DNA of 64,000 nucleotides from Episyrphus balteatus (lineage: Eukaryota > Arthropoda > Insecta > Diptera > Syrphidae). Position 1 is the stretch's first letter. Every line of letters starts with the position of its first letter. This document shows positions 45,198 through 56,200 of this stretch, one piece after another. The notes beneath the pieces were generated by a model. It was given only the letters and a program-made list of their open reading frames with translations. It made no database searches and was not told the origin of the DNA. Where the stretch lies: NCBI RefSeq assembly GCF_945859705.1, contig NC_079137.1:37941554-38005553 (forward strand), written 5' to 3'. Both the position numbers and the translations under genes were made by a program.

Positions 45198-45777
45198 CAC
45201 TGGTTTACTAGGGTTTTGTTGCCGAAACAAAAATACACTTTTCTAAAGGTTTGCGATGTGCTGAACTCGAATCCGAAGTCAGAAAAACTAATCAGCTCCC
45301 GTTTTTGAGATATAACCGTTAGAAAATATAAAATAACGTTTTTTTTTTTTAGTACTTCGGACCATATTCTTTTATGTAAGGAAAATTGTTTAAGTATATT
45401 TAGTAACTGTTTCTATAAGAAAGTTTTCCATCTTTCAATATCTGTTTAAATCTTTTCAATATCTTTTGTATTGCCCGAGATATCTTAAAATGAAGTAAGT
45501 GGGTTTGGTTTCATATATCATAAAGGAGATAATGACAGGTTTTGAAAGGTGGAAAGTAGTTCTTTTAAAAACAGTTACTAAATATGCTCAAACAATTTTC
45601 CTTATATAAGAGAATAAGGCCCGAAGTCCCGCATTTTCTAACGATAATATTTCAAAAACAGGAGCTGATTAATTTTTTTTTTTTTACTTCGGATTCGAGT
45701 TTACCACACTGAAAACCTTCAGAAAAGTATATTTTTGTTTAGGCAACAAAAAAAAAGTTTAATTTTGTTAACCAGTG
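45198..45777. mobile_element. 580-bp foldback MITE with TAA target duplication
   Basis: Ends CACTGGTTTAC and GTTAACCAGTG, flanked by TAA at 45195-45197 and 45778-45780. The arms (about 270 bp) share GAACTCGAATCCGAAGT, TAATCAGCTCC and AGTAACTGTTT-type blocks in inverted order. A TAA/TTA 3-bp duplication is the PIF/Harbinger pattern, so a Harbinger-type MITE is likely but unproven. Confidence 0.8.
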
Positions 45778-46183
45778 TAAGTTTTTGGAAAAAAAGTTTT
45801 AAAATAAAATTGGTATGCCATTTTGTAGAAATCACTAATCAACATCTAAAAACAAAATTTCAAAAAATTTAAATGTCCCGTCTTCGAAAATTTGATTTTT
45901 CAAAAAAAATTTTCAAATTTTTTTTAAAAATCCAAAAATTATTTTTTTTTTTGGAAACTTTATTTTTGGTTTATATTTAAATTATAGAAATACTACTTCA
46001 CAAAAAGTTTCGTTGAAATCGAATAAGCAGTTTCTGAGATAATCGTATTTGAAAAAAAAGGTTCTATGGCAGGTACCGTTAATAATGATTTTAGAACAAA
46101 AATTTTTTCATTAAAAGATAGACCTTAGCTTCGAACTAACATTTGAATTTTTAAACAAAATCGTTGCAGCCGTTTTCGAGATA

Positions 46184-46679
46184 CAGTAGTCCCTCGATAA
46201 TGTGAACTAATTAAAACAAGGCGTTTTCGGATTTTAGAGGGATTCACATTACTGGAACTTTTTCCAATTGCCATATAACTGATTAAAACATTCTTAAAAC
46301 CAATGAATATTACAGTTATTTTTAGCTCAGTTTAAGCCTGTACTGAATAAAGAAAAAAATCAATAAAGTACAAGTAAAAAAACGTTAAAAAACTTGGTAT
46401 AAAAAGATGTAAAATGTTAGCACAAAAATCTCCGACCTGCAGCTGCTTTCAATATCTTAAGAAATATCAAGACAAATAACAGTTATCCACTTTTCAGACC
46501 TATACAAAGATTGCGTGCACGAACGAGAAAAACATGCAAGCTTTTGCAAAGGAAATTCACATTATAGAGTCTAAAAATTTTCGAAATTCACATTACAGAG
46601 ATGACAATGAAAATTTTTGGTGATTCACATTTTAGAGAAATTCGCATTATCGGTAATTCACATTATCGAGGGACTACTG
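46184..46679. mobile_element. 496-bp pogo-like MITE with TA target duplication
   Basis: Inverted ends CAGTAGTCCCTCGATAATG and its complement, with TA at 46182-46183 and 46680-46681. The uninterrupted target is seen in R copy 2 (CGAGATATTTCAATTTTAC). CAGT..TCCCTCGATAA ends and TA duplication fit the pogo branch of Tc1/mariner. No transposase. Confidence 0.9.
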
Positions 46680-47224
46680 TATTTCAATTTTACTAAAATC
46701 GGTATATGAAAAGTACCGTTATTTTTGGTCCAAAAAAATGTATTCCAAAAACCCCTCTGGAGATTCACCAAATAACGCTACATACCAAATTTGACATTAA
46801 TCGGTCTATCCGTTTAGGCTGTAGCTTCTTATACAGACAGACTGACAGACCGACAGACAGACAGACTGACAGATAGACAGACAGACGGACTTCCGGGACC
46901 CACTTTTTTGGCAAAATCGTAATGTCGTGGAAAAATGTTATCTCAACTTTCATATATAGTACCTATATCGCAAATAAAAATCATACAAAATGCATTTTTT
47001 CCAGGACCTATATTATAGTAGCCTAATCCTTTAAGGGTTTTCCAAACTTGAAAGCTTGAGTATACGTAGCTCTTTATTTTTTGTTTTTATTCTTATTTTC
47101 TCCAAAAATAAAATTTGTAACTTTAAAACTATTTAAAAATTACAAAAAAAAAAAAAAAAAAAAAAAAAAACTAAGTAAGAAATTATATTCGTACATAAAT
47201 ATCCCCCTAAATTATAACGGATTC

Positions 47225-47260
47225 ACAGCGTGGGGTCCTTACCACTAGACGATCACGGCT
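47225..47260 (-). pseudogene. 5-prime half of tRNA-His
   Basis: The minus strand reads the first 36 nt of tRNA-His, from GCCGTGATCGTCTAGTGGT to the anticodon, with two substitutions, and stops being similar right after the GTG anticodon. No 3-prime half or B box follows. It faces the full tRNA-His at 44947 in opposite orientation about 2.2 kb away. Confidence 0.75.
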
Positions 47261-47800
47261 ACATATTGGGGTTGTTGGTAATGAATACAAAATAAACTGA
47301 CAACAGAAATTCGTAATTTTTAATAAAAATCAAAAAATTAAGCCAAAATTAAAGGCACCTCCTTACAGAAATGAAAAACTTAATTATCTCAAAAACGACT
47401 CTATGGATTTTACTTATCATACATTTGACCCTTATTTTAATGTACCTGTCATAGAACCGTTTTCTTGATTTTTGACCTTCCCGTGAACGACTACCCTACT
47501 AACAATTTTGCTTCTATAATGCTTTACAGAAGCAACAATTGCATCTGTAAAGCTTTATGGAACCAAAATTGTTTGTCGGGTAAGTTGATGATTTTGTAAA
47601 AATAAAAAAAAATAATAGATAACACTGCCCAACACACAAAAATTTTCCAGACCATTGTTTATCATTTCTTACTAAGTTTAGGGTGCTGATTCCAAAAATG
47701 ACATTAGTTTTATTCTAGCAGCTCTAGTTTTTAAATTATTCATACATGAAAATTCATAGAAATTCATACAATTTTTTTTTTTTTTGTTAATTTTTTTTTT
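47261..47800. other. Intergenic sequence, nothing firm
   Basis: AT-rich. CAGCTCTAGTTTTTAAATTATT near 47729 resembles an inverted piece of the 171-bp repeat that follows. A poly-A tract lies just before this interval near 47146-47171. Confidence 0.4.
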
Positions 47801-48420
47801 TATTGAAAAAAATTTTTTGTATTTTTATTTTACTTACGAAACCGAAATACATTACATTCGAAACGAATTTTTCCAACAAAACTTTTAAAACGCTTGTAAT
47901 AATGAAATCTAAAAAAAAATAGTATTAAATTACCAAAAAAATGTGAAAAATTAAAATATCTAAAAAAAAAATAGAGCTCCTAGAAAGCAACCAATGTGAT
48001 TTTTAGGCTTAGTGAACCCAAATGCATTAGGTTCGATAAGAAAATTTCTGAAAAATGTTAACAAACAGTTAAAATAAGCATAACTTTAAAATAAGTACGA
48101 AATTACCCCCAAAATGTGGAAAACTAAAATATTTCAAAAAATAGAGCTCCTAGAAAAAAATGAATGTAATTTTTAGGTTAACTGACCCCAAAAACATTGA
48201 GTTTAATATTATTTTTTTCTGGAAAACTTTAATAAACCCTCAAAATAAGAAAAACTTAAAAATGAGTAGGTATGAATATTTTCACAAATGTGAAAAATTA
48301 AATATTTCAAAAACTAGAGCTGCTAGAAAGAAACCAGTATTATTTTTGAGCTTACTGAATCCAAATCTATATTGATATAAATCTCTCTGGAAATTGTTTA
48401 AAAGTTGAAAATTGTTGGCC
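47801..48420 (+). repeat. Degenerate tandem repeat of ~171 bp, about 3-4 units
   Basis: The block AAAATATTTCAAAAAATAGAGCTCCTAGAAA recurs with AGAGCTCC at 47973, 48143 and (as AGAGCTGC) 48316, giving 170 and 173 bp spacing. Each is followed by TTTTTAGG.TTA.TGA.CC.AAA. Similar spacing of GTGAAAAATTAAA words supports a tandem origin. Confidence 0.7.
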
Positions 48421-48519
48421 AGTGATAATTTAAAAAAAAGGAACAATGAATCGTTTAGAAGCTTTGTTTTTATGCTTGATTATTTTCTTTATGCATATCA
48501 ATTACTTTGAGAAATGCTT

Positions 48520-48715
48520 GAAAATTTTTATTTTTAAAAAACTTTTTTTTTTTGAAAAAGGCTCTCACGGTTTTCTTTAGTTAATAGGTTTTGGTTTAAT
48601 TAAATTTATTATAAAATTAAATTAAAAATATTGTTTCATGAATTTCTAAAAATCAATATTCTAAGCAAATTTCACTATAAGAACAAGGACATGCGACCCA
48701 GCCGTGCATTTTATA
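48520..48715 (+). repeat. Repeat family R, copy 5 (terminal fragment)
   Basis: Ends with ACAAGGACATGCGACCCAGC and CGTGCATTTTAT, the terminal motif of family R. Upstream similarity (GAAAAAGGCTCTCACGG) is weaker. Confidence 0.6.
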
Positions 48716-49190
48716 TTGTTTTCTATTAGAAATAAAAAAAAAATTGTAAATTGTAAAAGTGCATTTTAAACAGCTTTCTATCAAAAATTAAAAAAACAAA
48801 AATATACAAAAACGGAAAATATTTTAACTGAGGAATAAAAGAGTTTATAGTTTGATAAAATACTTCTACCGTTTACCTTAAGGAAATACAAAAACATAGT
48901 GCCTTTAGTAACCAAAAAAATTCTTACTTGACAACTGACCTTTAGAATTTTAATTGCAAATATAAGCAAAGCATGTAAAAATATCAACACCAAAAAGCTA
49001 TCTTCCATTCATATCAAATCCAAACACCATTACTTTAATTCCCCAAAATAAACATTCCTCTTGTAATAATTGGTAAACATATTTCTGACACTTCGAAGTC
49101 GTCTGTGCCAACAAAACCAAACAAATAAACGCACTTCTAAAAATCATTCCCTATACAGCACACCACACGATGAAATTGTGTGGCACTTCA
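48716..49190. other. Intergenic sequence upstream of IR-B3
   Basis: AT-rich DNA without recognised features. Confidence 0.4.
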
Positions 49191-49430
49191 TTTGTAAAGT
49201 TCAGCTATTCACCTAAAAAAAACTGTTGCTAATTGCCTTGGCCTAGTGTACTTGTATCTATATAAACCAAAAAAAAAAGACCAACAGTAAATCGATTCCC
49301 TTCAAGTCTCAGCCAGACCAGCCCACGTTAATTACTTCAACAGTACCCAAAAACAAAAAACTAAAATACAAAAAACATACATCAACGAGAACTTGCAAAT
49401 CATCGACAGTACATAGTTTCTGCCAGTTCT
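49191..49430 (+). promoter_or_regulatory. Conserved upstream module of IR-B3
   Basis: Contains TTTGTAAAGTTCAGCTATTC, GCTAATTGCCTTGG, CAACAGTAAATCGATTCC, GTTAATTACTTCAACA and ACTTGCAAATCATCGACA, in the same order as upstream of IR-B2. Similarity spans roughly 250 bp. Confidence 0.65.
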
Positions 49431-49432
49431 AC

Positions 49433-49440
49433 TATATAAA
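49433..49440 (+). promoter_or_regulatory. TATA box of IR-B3
   Basis: TATATAAA, 47 nt before the ATG, with TTTCAAACAGAAAG about 28 bp downstream as the likely start region, shared with IR-B2. Confidence 0.65.
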
Positions 49441-49486
49441 TCCATTGTCCTGCTAAATTTCAAACAGAAAGTCCACCGCGGACAGT

Positions 49487-51340
49487 ATGAAGTGGCAAAT
49501 TCCAATTGTACTCCAAGCTCTATTAGCTTTTTCAATTTCAAAACCTACAACTGCAGCTATTAATAGTACATTCGTAATCGGTATCATTGAGCGACTATAC
49601 GATGCTTATCCCATGAAAACGTTGCCTATTTTTTGGAGTCGTTACATCGAACCTACGGATAGTTTGTTTTCGAATATTTCCCAACAACTCTTCCAGAAAT
49701 ATCCAATTCCACAAATGCATTTTACCGAATCATCAAATCAGGAATTGCGATACCTATTGGATGCCAATACAACACTTTCCATTGTTCTCACCGATCACAT
49801 GTCAATGGAAATTCTAAAAATTGTCGCTACCCGATTGCGAGGCATGCACTTGGCAAAATTACTGCTGGTGTTGAGGGAACCAGTTCTTTTGGATCAATTG
49901 AGATTTTTTCAAAATTGGCTTTGGGAGAAACAATTCACAAACGCCTTGGTACTTTATCAGGATAAGTTAAGCAAACAAAATCAAATCTTTACTCTTAATG
50001 CTTATCCGGTCTTGAAATGGGTCAATAGGACAGGTTTGACTGATCCAACTAGGCTTTTTATGCCAGACACCAAGGATATGAAGCAGTATCCAGTTGAAAT
50101 TCTTTACATGGAAGATGTGCCAAGGGTGTTTATTTTGAAGGAAAATGGAAAGAAGAAAATCGTTGGGCGCCATGCAAATCTTATACAACTTTTCGCCAAG
50201 CATATGAATATTAAGCTTGTTTACAATTTTCAGCCGAATTTGGATTTGGAGAAAATTCTGCGAGAGTTCCATACACAGAATATGGAGCTAAGTGTTCATT
50301 CATATTCAATGTTTGATTTGGAAGAAATTGGAAGTAGTTATCCTTTGGAAACGGTTCGTTGGTGTATCATGGTGCCGCTGCGAAGTGAGGTTCCAAAGAG
50401 TGACTACGTTATTATAAGCTTTGATAGAGCCACTTGGATTGCGACAGGGCTAAGTGTTATTTATATAGCTCTGTTGTTGCGTTTTATTGATCCACCATCT
50501 TCGGAGACACCTCAGAAGTACTTTTTTCTTCGGAGTCTGGCCATTTTAATGTACAGTCCAAATATGGCGGAAAGGATGACAATGCCAACTGTAAGACAGT
50601 TCCTATTTTTTGCGCAGGTGTTTCTCCTTGGATTCGTTTTATCCTGCATTTATTCTACTTATCTGACAAGTTTCTGCACAAATATGGTGTTCCAACCCCC
50701 GATTGATAGTGTTGCAGATTTAGTTAAAGAGAATCTTCGGGTAATGGTCATAGATTATGAACTTGAGGCAATTCGAACGAGGGCTATATACGGAGAGACA
50801 TTCTTAAAACTTCTCTATCCAGTGTCTTATATTGAAGTTAATCAACGGCGGGCAAAATTCGATGAACACTATGCGTATAGCATTCGTCAAGACCGTTGGA
50901 ATTTCCTCAATAAGCAGCAACGAGGTTTGGAAAAGGTTTTCTTTCGACTTTCGAAAATTTGTTTTGGCAGGCATTTCACTATGTTTCCGTTGCAATTCGA
51001 TTCGCACCTTCGCACGCATATGGACATGTTTATTCTGATTATTATGCAAGCTGGTTTGGATTTATTTTGGGATGAAGAGGCATTTCGAATGGCTGTTTCG
51101 ATGAAGTTCTCGAAGGTTTTGGTCGAGCAAACTGTCGTGGTGCAGCCCCTGCGATTGGATTATTTTAAACATGTTTATGCGGGTTATTGGTCATTGATTG
51201 GGATAAGTACATTGATTTTTATTGTAGAAGTGTTACATGAAAAGTTCTTTTTTATTCGTAGAGCCCTGGCACGGGCTAAGGCCTTGGAAGATTATGTTCA
51301 GAACGAAGAGATGCAGAATAAATCAATACATGAAATTTAA
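49487..51340 (+). CDS. Divergent ionotropic receptor IR-B3
   Basis: A complete intronless gene of 617 residues from the ATG at 49487 (context GACAGTATGA). Signal peptide MKWQIPIVLQALLAFSISKP. N-terminal half with RLRGMHLAKLLLVLREPVLL, S1 with EDVPRVFILKENGKKKIVG and SSYPLETVRWCIMVPLRSEV, TM1 at about 316-333, pore region with ILMYSPNMAERMTMPTV, TM3 at about 374-394 (LSCIYSTYLTSFCTN), S2 with MVIDYELEAIRTRA and FDSHLRTHMDMFIL, TM4 at about 562-583, and a short charged tail. The canonical glutamate-binding arginine is missing. It is the only plus-strand IR here and the close partner of IR-B2, with two fewer residues after RTRA. Likely a chemosensory ion-channel subunit in a sensory neuron membrane. 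No symbol assigned. Confidence 0.96.
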   Translation: MKWQIPIVLQALLAFSISKPTTAAINSTFVIGIIERLYDAYPMKTLPIFWSRYIEPTDSLFSNISQQLFQKYPIPQMHFTESSNQELRYLLDANTTLSIVLTDHMSMEILKIVATRLRGMHLAKLLLVLREPVLLDQLRFFQNWLWEKQFTNALVLYQDKLSKQNQIFTLNAYPVLKWVNRTGLTDPTRLFMPDTKDMKQYPVEILYMEDVPRVFILKENGKKKIVGRHANLIQLFAKHMNIKLVYNFQPNLDLEKILREFHTQNMELSVHSYSMFDLEEIGSSYPLETVRWCIMVPLRSEVPKSDYVIISFDRATWIATGLSVIYIALLLRFIDPPSSETPQKYFFLRSLAILMYSPNMAERMTMPTVRQFLFFAQVFLLGFVLSCIYSTYLTSFCTNMVFQPPIDSVADLVKENLRVMVIDYELEAIRTRAIYGETFLKLLYPVSYIEVNQRRAKFDEHYAYSIRQDRWNFLNKQQRGLEKVFFRLSKICFGRHFTMFPLQFDSHLRTHMDMFILIIMQAGLDLFWDEEAFRMAVSMKFSKVLVEQTVVVQPLRLDYFKHVYAGYWSLIGISTLIFIVEVLHEKFFFIRRALARAKALEDYVQNEEMQNKSIHEI

Positions 51341-51620
51341 TGAATTGTTACCTATAGTTGTATTTGATAATAATTTCACAAAAAAATAATTATTGTACAC
51401 AGCTATTTGAAAAAGATGCATTTGTTTGCGGAAATTTTGTGATAATTTTTTTTTTTTTTTCGTCTTTTGTGATAAATTTTATTCATTTAATTAAACAAAA
51501 TTGAAAATCTTCTAGAATAATAAAAAGCTCAAAATTGAAGAAGTAAAGTGAAATTAGGCTATTAAACATTATAACACAAGTTTAAAAGACGCCAAAATAT
51601 TTTTGTTATAATTTTTTGAA
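51341..51620. other. 3-prime region of IR-B3, no clear polyadenylation signal
   Basis: AT-rich. No perfect AATAAA close to the stop; AATAAT and AATAAAAAG-like words are present near 51515. Confidence 0.4.
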
Positions 51621-51628
51621 TCTCCACC

Positions 51629-52091
51629 CAGCGTTGCCAACCCATTCACTCAAAATTATGCCTCACTTGAAAAAAATTATGCCTTTTCAAATAAATTATG
51701 CCTCAATTTAGATTTCTTAGAAATTTTCTTACAATTTAGAAATAAGCGACCAGTTTTTTTTCACCAATAAGAAATAATAGCATATTTGCAAGCGTTTTAG
51801 ACCTTTTTATAGGTGCACAAAATTCTTCGAAAAATTTAACACTACCAAGAGTTAAATGGTAAAAACGAATTCTGTAAATAAAATTTCGAACAACTTGTAT
51901 TTAAAATATATGTAATATATTAATTATAAGTTTTTTTTATCAAAATATTCAAAAAATTATAAGAAAATTTTAAAACATAAATCAAGAGTGGAATGAAAAA
52001 ATTATGCCTTTTTGTCAAAAAATAAGCCTCAATGCCTAAGCTAATAAAATTATGCCTAAAAGGCATAATTATGCCTCAGTTGGCATCGCTG
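51629..52091. mobile_element. 463-bp hAT-type MITE with 8-bp target duplication
   Basis: TCTCCACC is duplicated exactly at 51621-51628 and 52092-52099. The ends are CAGCGTTGCCAAC and the complement of CAGCGATGCCAAC. AAATTATGCCTC words repeat within both subterminal regions. 8-bp duplication and CAG-type TIRs fit hAT. No coding capacity. Confidence 0.9.
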
Positions 52092-52099
52092 TCTCCACC

Positions 52100-52777
52100 T
52101 CATAGTTGGACTTTAATAATCGAGACTTTCCGACAAGGGATTTTTTGTGTCCAAAGACACACAATTTAATTTGTTTAAAATATAAGTTAACTAAAACATT
52201 AAAAAATTTTGTTAAAAAGTTAAAATTTTTCACGTAGGTGTAATATTGTGTTAAGGGCAGGTCTACCCAAGCAGCCAACTTAAATCTCATGTAAATGAAT
52301 TTGAATGTATTAGTGCACTTCTCTTTGCCATGATTTCACAGCTTTGAATAACATTTTTGCTCTTCGACTCTTTTTTCCCTCAAAGTGAAGCAAAAAAAAA
52401 AAACAAAAACCAAATGGAAAGCCACACAAGAAGATAGAGAAAAGAAATACCTCTATGCACGACAAGAATACGACGCAAAAAACCAGATGGCAAAGGAGAT
52501 ACCTACATTTTTGTTGTTTCATTCATGGGATGTGTGAAAAAAAATGCCATTCTTTGTCGCGACATTTCTAGCGACATTTCAACTTCTTCCGCGACAAAAA
52601 ATATTTTGACGTCGCTATATTATTTTTAGCGACTTTTCTAGCGACTTTTGAAGCCAAGCATTTCTGAGTTGTGGAACGTAAATACTATTTTTATTATATA
52701 ACAGTTCTGGTCAAAACCTTGTGAAAAATAAAATCAGAAATAAATTGTCAACAAAAACTTAAATTCTATTATTCTTA
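52100..52777. other. Intergenic sequence between hAT MITE and satellite
   Basis: No gene. Near 52556-52640 GCGACATTTCTAGCGACATTTC and related GCGACTTTTCTAGCGAC words recur; they share GACATTT with the satellite unit but not its period. Confidence 0.5.
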
Positions 52778-52893
52778 GACATTTGTGGATAGACATTTGT
52801 CGATAGACATTTAGGGATAGACATTTGTAGATAGACATTTGTGGATAGACATTTGTCGATAGACATTTGTGGATAGACATTTGTGAGTAGACA
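52778..52893. repeat. Outlying block of ~8 satellite units
   Basis: 14-bp units of the TGTGGATAGACATT family, more variable than in the main array (AGGGATAGACATT, GTAGATAG, GTGAGTAG), ending in GACATTTCGTCGCCC. Separated from the main array by about 370 bp. Confidence 0.9.
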
Positions 52894-53266
52894 TTTCGTC
52901 GCCCTAGTATTGAAGTGCCGTATACGCCATTTTTACATTTTTGGGAAATCGCAATTAAATTTTCGGAAGATAATTGCGAAAGAACTAACCGCTAGTATTT
53001 TTTGATTTTTTAGTATGATATATAATTAAAATGTGTCATTTATATACATGTTATTGGACATCTGCAATTCGTTTAGTTTTCAAAATATTTAAATTTTTGT
53101 GAGTTTGCCGTATACGCCATGAAAATCAGAAGTTTCTTTTATTCATATACCTACACGTACGTCAAAAAAAAAACATAACGTACGTCAAAACAATTCTCAA
53201 AATTTTCTTGCATTGCATGAAAAATTTGACGTAAATGCCAAAATTTCTTGTTTTTGTCAAAACAAT
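52894..53266. other. Spacer between satellite blocks
   Basis: Contains GCCGTATACGCCAT twice (about 52917 and 53106) and ACGTACGTCAAAA twice near 53154-53188. No gene. Confidence 0.6.
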
Positions 53267-56200
53267 AGTGGATAGACATTTGTGGATAGACATTTGTGGA
53301 TAGACATTTGTCGTGAGACATTTGTCGTGAGACATTTGTGGATAGACATTTGTGGATAGACATTTGTGGATAGACATTTGTCGTGAGACATTTGTCGTGA
53401 GACATTTGTCGTGAGACATTTGTGGATAGACATTTGTGGATAGACATTTGTCGATAGACATTTGTCGTGAGACATTTGTCGTGAGACATTTATCATGAGA
53501 CATTTGTCGTGAGACATTTGTGGATAGACATTTGTGGATAGCCATTTGTGGATAGACATTTGTCGATAGACATTTGTGGATAGACATTTGTGGATAGACA
53601 TTTGTCGATAGACATTTGTGGATAGACATTTGTCGATAGACATTTGTGGATAGACATTTGTGGATAGACATTTGTGGATAGACATTTGTCGATAGACATT
53701 TGTGGATAGACATTTGTGGATAGACATTTGTGGATAGACATTTGTCGTGAGACATTTGTCGTGAGACATTTGTGGATAGACATTTGTCGATAGACATTTG
53801 TCGATAGACATTTGTCGATAGACATTTGTCGATAGACATTTGTCGATAGACATTTGTCGATAGACATTTGTCGATAGACATTTGTGGATAGACATTTGTG
53901 GATAGACATTTGTGGATAGACATTTGTGGATAGACATTTGTCGATAGACATTTGTGGATAGACATTTGTGGATAGACATTTGTCGATAGACATTTGTCGA
54001 TAGACATTTGTGGATAGACATTTGTGGATAGACATTTGTCGATAGACATTTGTGGATAGACATTTGTGGATAGACATTTGTCGTGAGACATTTGTCGTGA
54101 GACATTTGTGGATAGACATTTGTGGATAGACATTTGTCGATAGACATTTGTCGTGAGACATTTGTGGATAGACATTTGTGGATAGACATTTGTCGTGAGA
54201 CATTTGTCGTGAGACATTTGTGGATAGACATTTGTGGATAGACATTTGTGGATAGACATTTGTGGATAGACATTTGTGGATAGACATTTGTCGATAGACA
54301 TTTGTGGATAGACATTTGTGGATAGACATTTGTGGATAGACATTTGTGGATAGACATTTGTGGATAGACATTTGTGGATAGACATTTGTGGATAGACATT
54401 TGTCGTGAGACATTTGTGGATAGACATTTGTGGATAGACATTTGTCGATAGACATTTGTCGTGAGACATTTGTCGATAGACATTTATCATGAGACATTTG
54501 TCGTGAGACATTTGTGGATAGACATTTGTGGATAGACATTTGTGGATAGACATTTGTGGATAGACATTTGTGGATAGACATTTGTCGATAGACATTTGTG
54601 GATAGACATTTGTCGATAGACATTTGTGGATAGACATTTGTGGATAGACATTTGTCGATAGACATTTGTCGTGAGACATTTGTCGTGAGACATTTATCAT
54701 GAGACATTTGTCGTGAGACATTTGTGGATAGACATTTGTGGATAGACATTTGTCGATAGACATTTGTCGATAGACATTTGTGGATAGACATTTGTGGATA
54801 GACATTTGTCGATAGACATTTGTGGATAGACATTTGTGGATAGACATTTGTCGATAGACATTTGTGGATAGACATTTGTGGATAGACATTTGTGGATAGA
54901 CATTTGTGGATAGACATTTGTCGATAGACATTTGTGGATAGACATTTGTGGATAGACATTTGTGGATAGACATTTGTCGTGAGACATTTGTCGTGAGACA
55001 TTTGTCGTGAGACATTTGTCGTGAGACATTTGTCGTGAGACATTTGTCGTGAGACATTTGTCGTGAGACATTTGTGGATAGACATTTGTGGATAGACATT
55101 TGTGGATAGACATTTGTCGATAGACATTTGTGGATAGACATTTGTGGATAGACATTTGTAGATAGACATTTGTCGTGAGACATTTGTGGATAGACATTTG
55201 TGGATAGACATTTGTGGATAGACATTTGTGGATAGACATTTGTCGATAGACATTTGTGGATAGACATTTGTGGATAGACATTTGTAAATAGACATTTGTC
55301 GTGAGACATTTGTCGTGAGACATTTGTGGATAGACATTTGTGGATAGACATTTGTGGATAGACATTTGTCCATAGACATTTGTCGATAGACATTTGTGGA
55401 TAGACATTTGTGGATAGACATTTGTCGATAGACATTTGTGTATAGACATTTGTGGATAGACATTTGTCGATAGACATTTGTGGATAGACATTTGTCGATA
55501 GACATTTCTGGATAGACATTTGTGGATAGACATTTGTGGATAGACATTTGTGGATAGACATTTGTGGATAGACATTTGTCGATAGACATTTGTCGATAGA
55601 CATTTGTCGATAGACATTTATCATAAGACATTTGTCGTGAGACATTTGTGGATAGACATTTGTCTAGACATTTGTGGATAGACATTTGTGGATAGACATT
55701 TGTGGATAGACATTTGTGGATAGACATTTGTGGATAGACATTTGTGGATAGACATTTGTCGATAGACATTTGTGGATAGACATTTGTGGATAGACATTTG
55801 TGGATAGACATTTGTGGATAGACATTTGTGGATAGACATTTGTGGATAGACATTTGTGGATAGACATTTGTGGATAGACATTTGTGGATAGACATTTGTG
55901 GATAGACATTTGTCGTGAGACATTTGTCGATAGACATTTATCATGAGACATTTGTCGTGAGACATTTGTGGATAGACATTTGTGGATAGACATTTGTCGA
56001 TAGACATTTGTGGATAGACATTTGTCGTGAGACATTTGTGGATAGACATTTGTGGATAGACATATGTGAATAGACATTTGTGGATAGACATTTGTGGATA
56101 GACATTTGTGGATAGACATTTGTGGATAGACATTTGTGGATAGACATTTGTGGATAGACATTTGTGGATAGACATTTGTCGATAGACATTTGTCGATAGA

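Larger units (their letters stand above)
45085..46978 (-). repeat. Repeat family R, copy 4, with two nested insertions
   Basis: Starts truncated (AAATCAAATTGCCCTGCAAAA, equivalent to about 31390 in copy 2) and runs on the minus strand through the (CAGA)n block at about 46833-46885 to the complement of TTGCGATATAGGTACTA. Two elements lie inside, at 45198-45777 and 46184-46679. Removing them leaves about 810 bp that matches copies 1 and 2. Confidence 0.85.
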
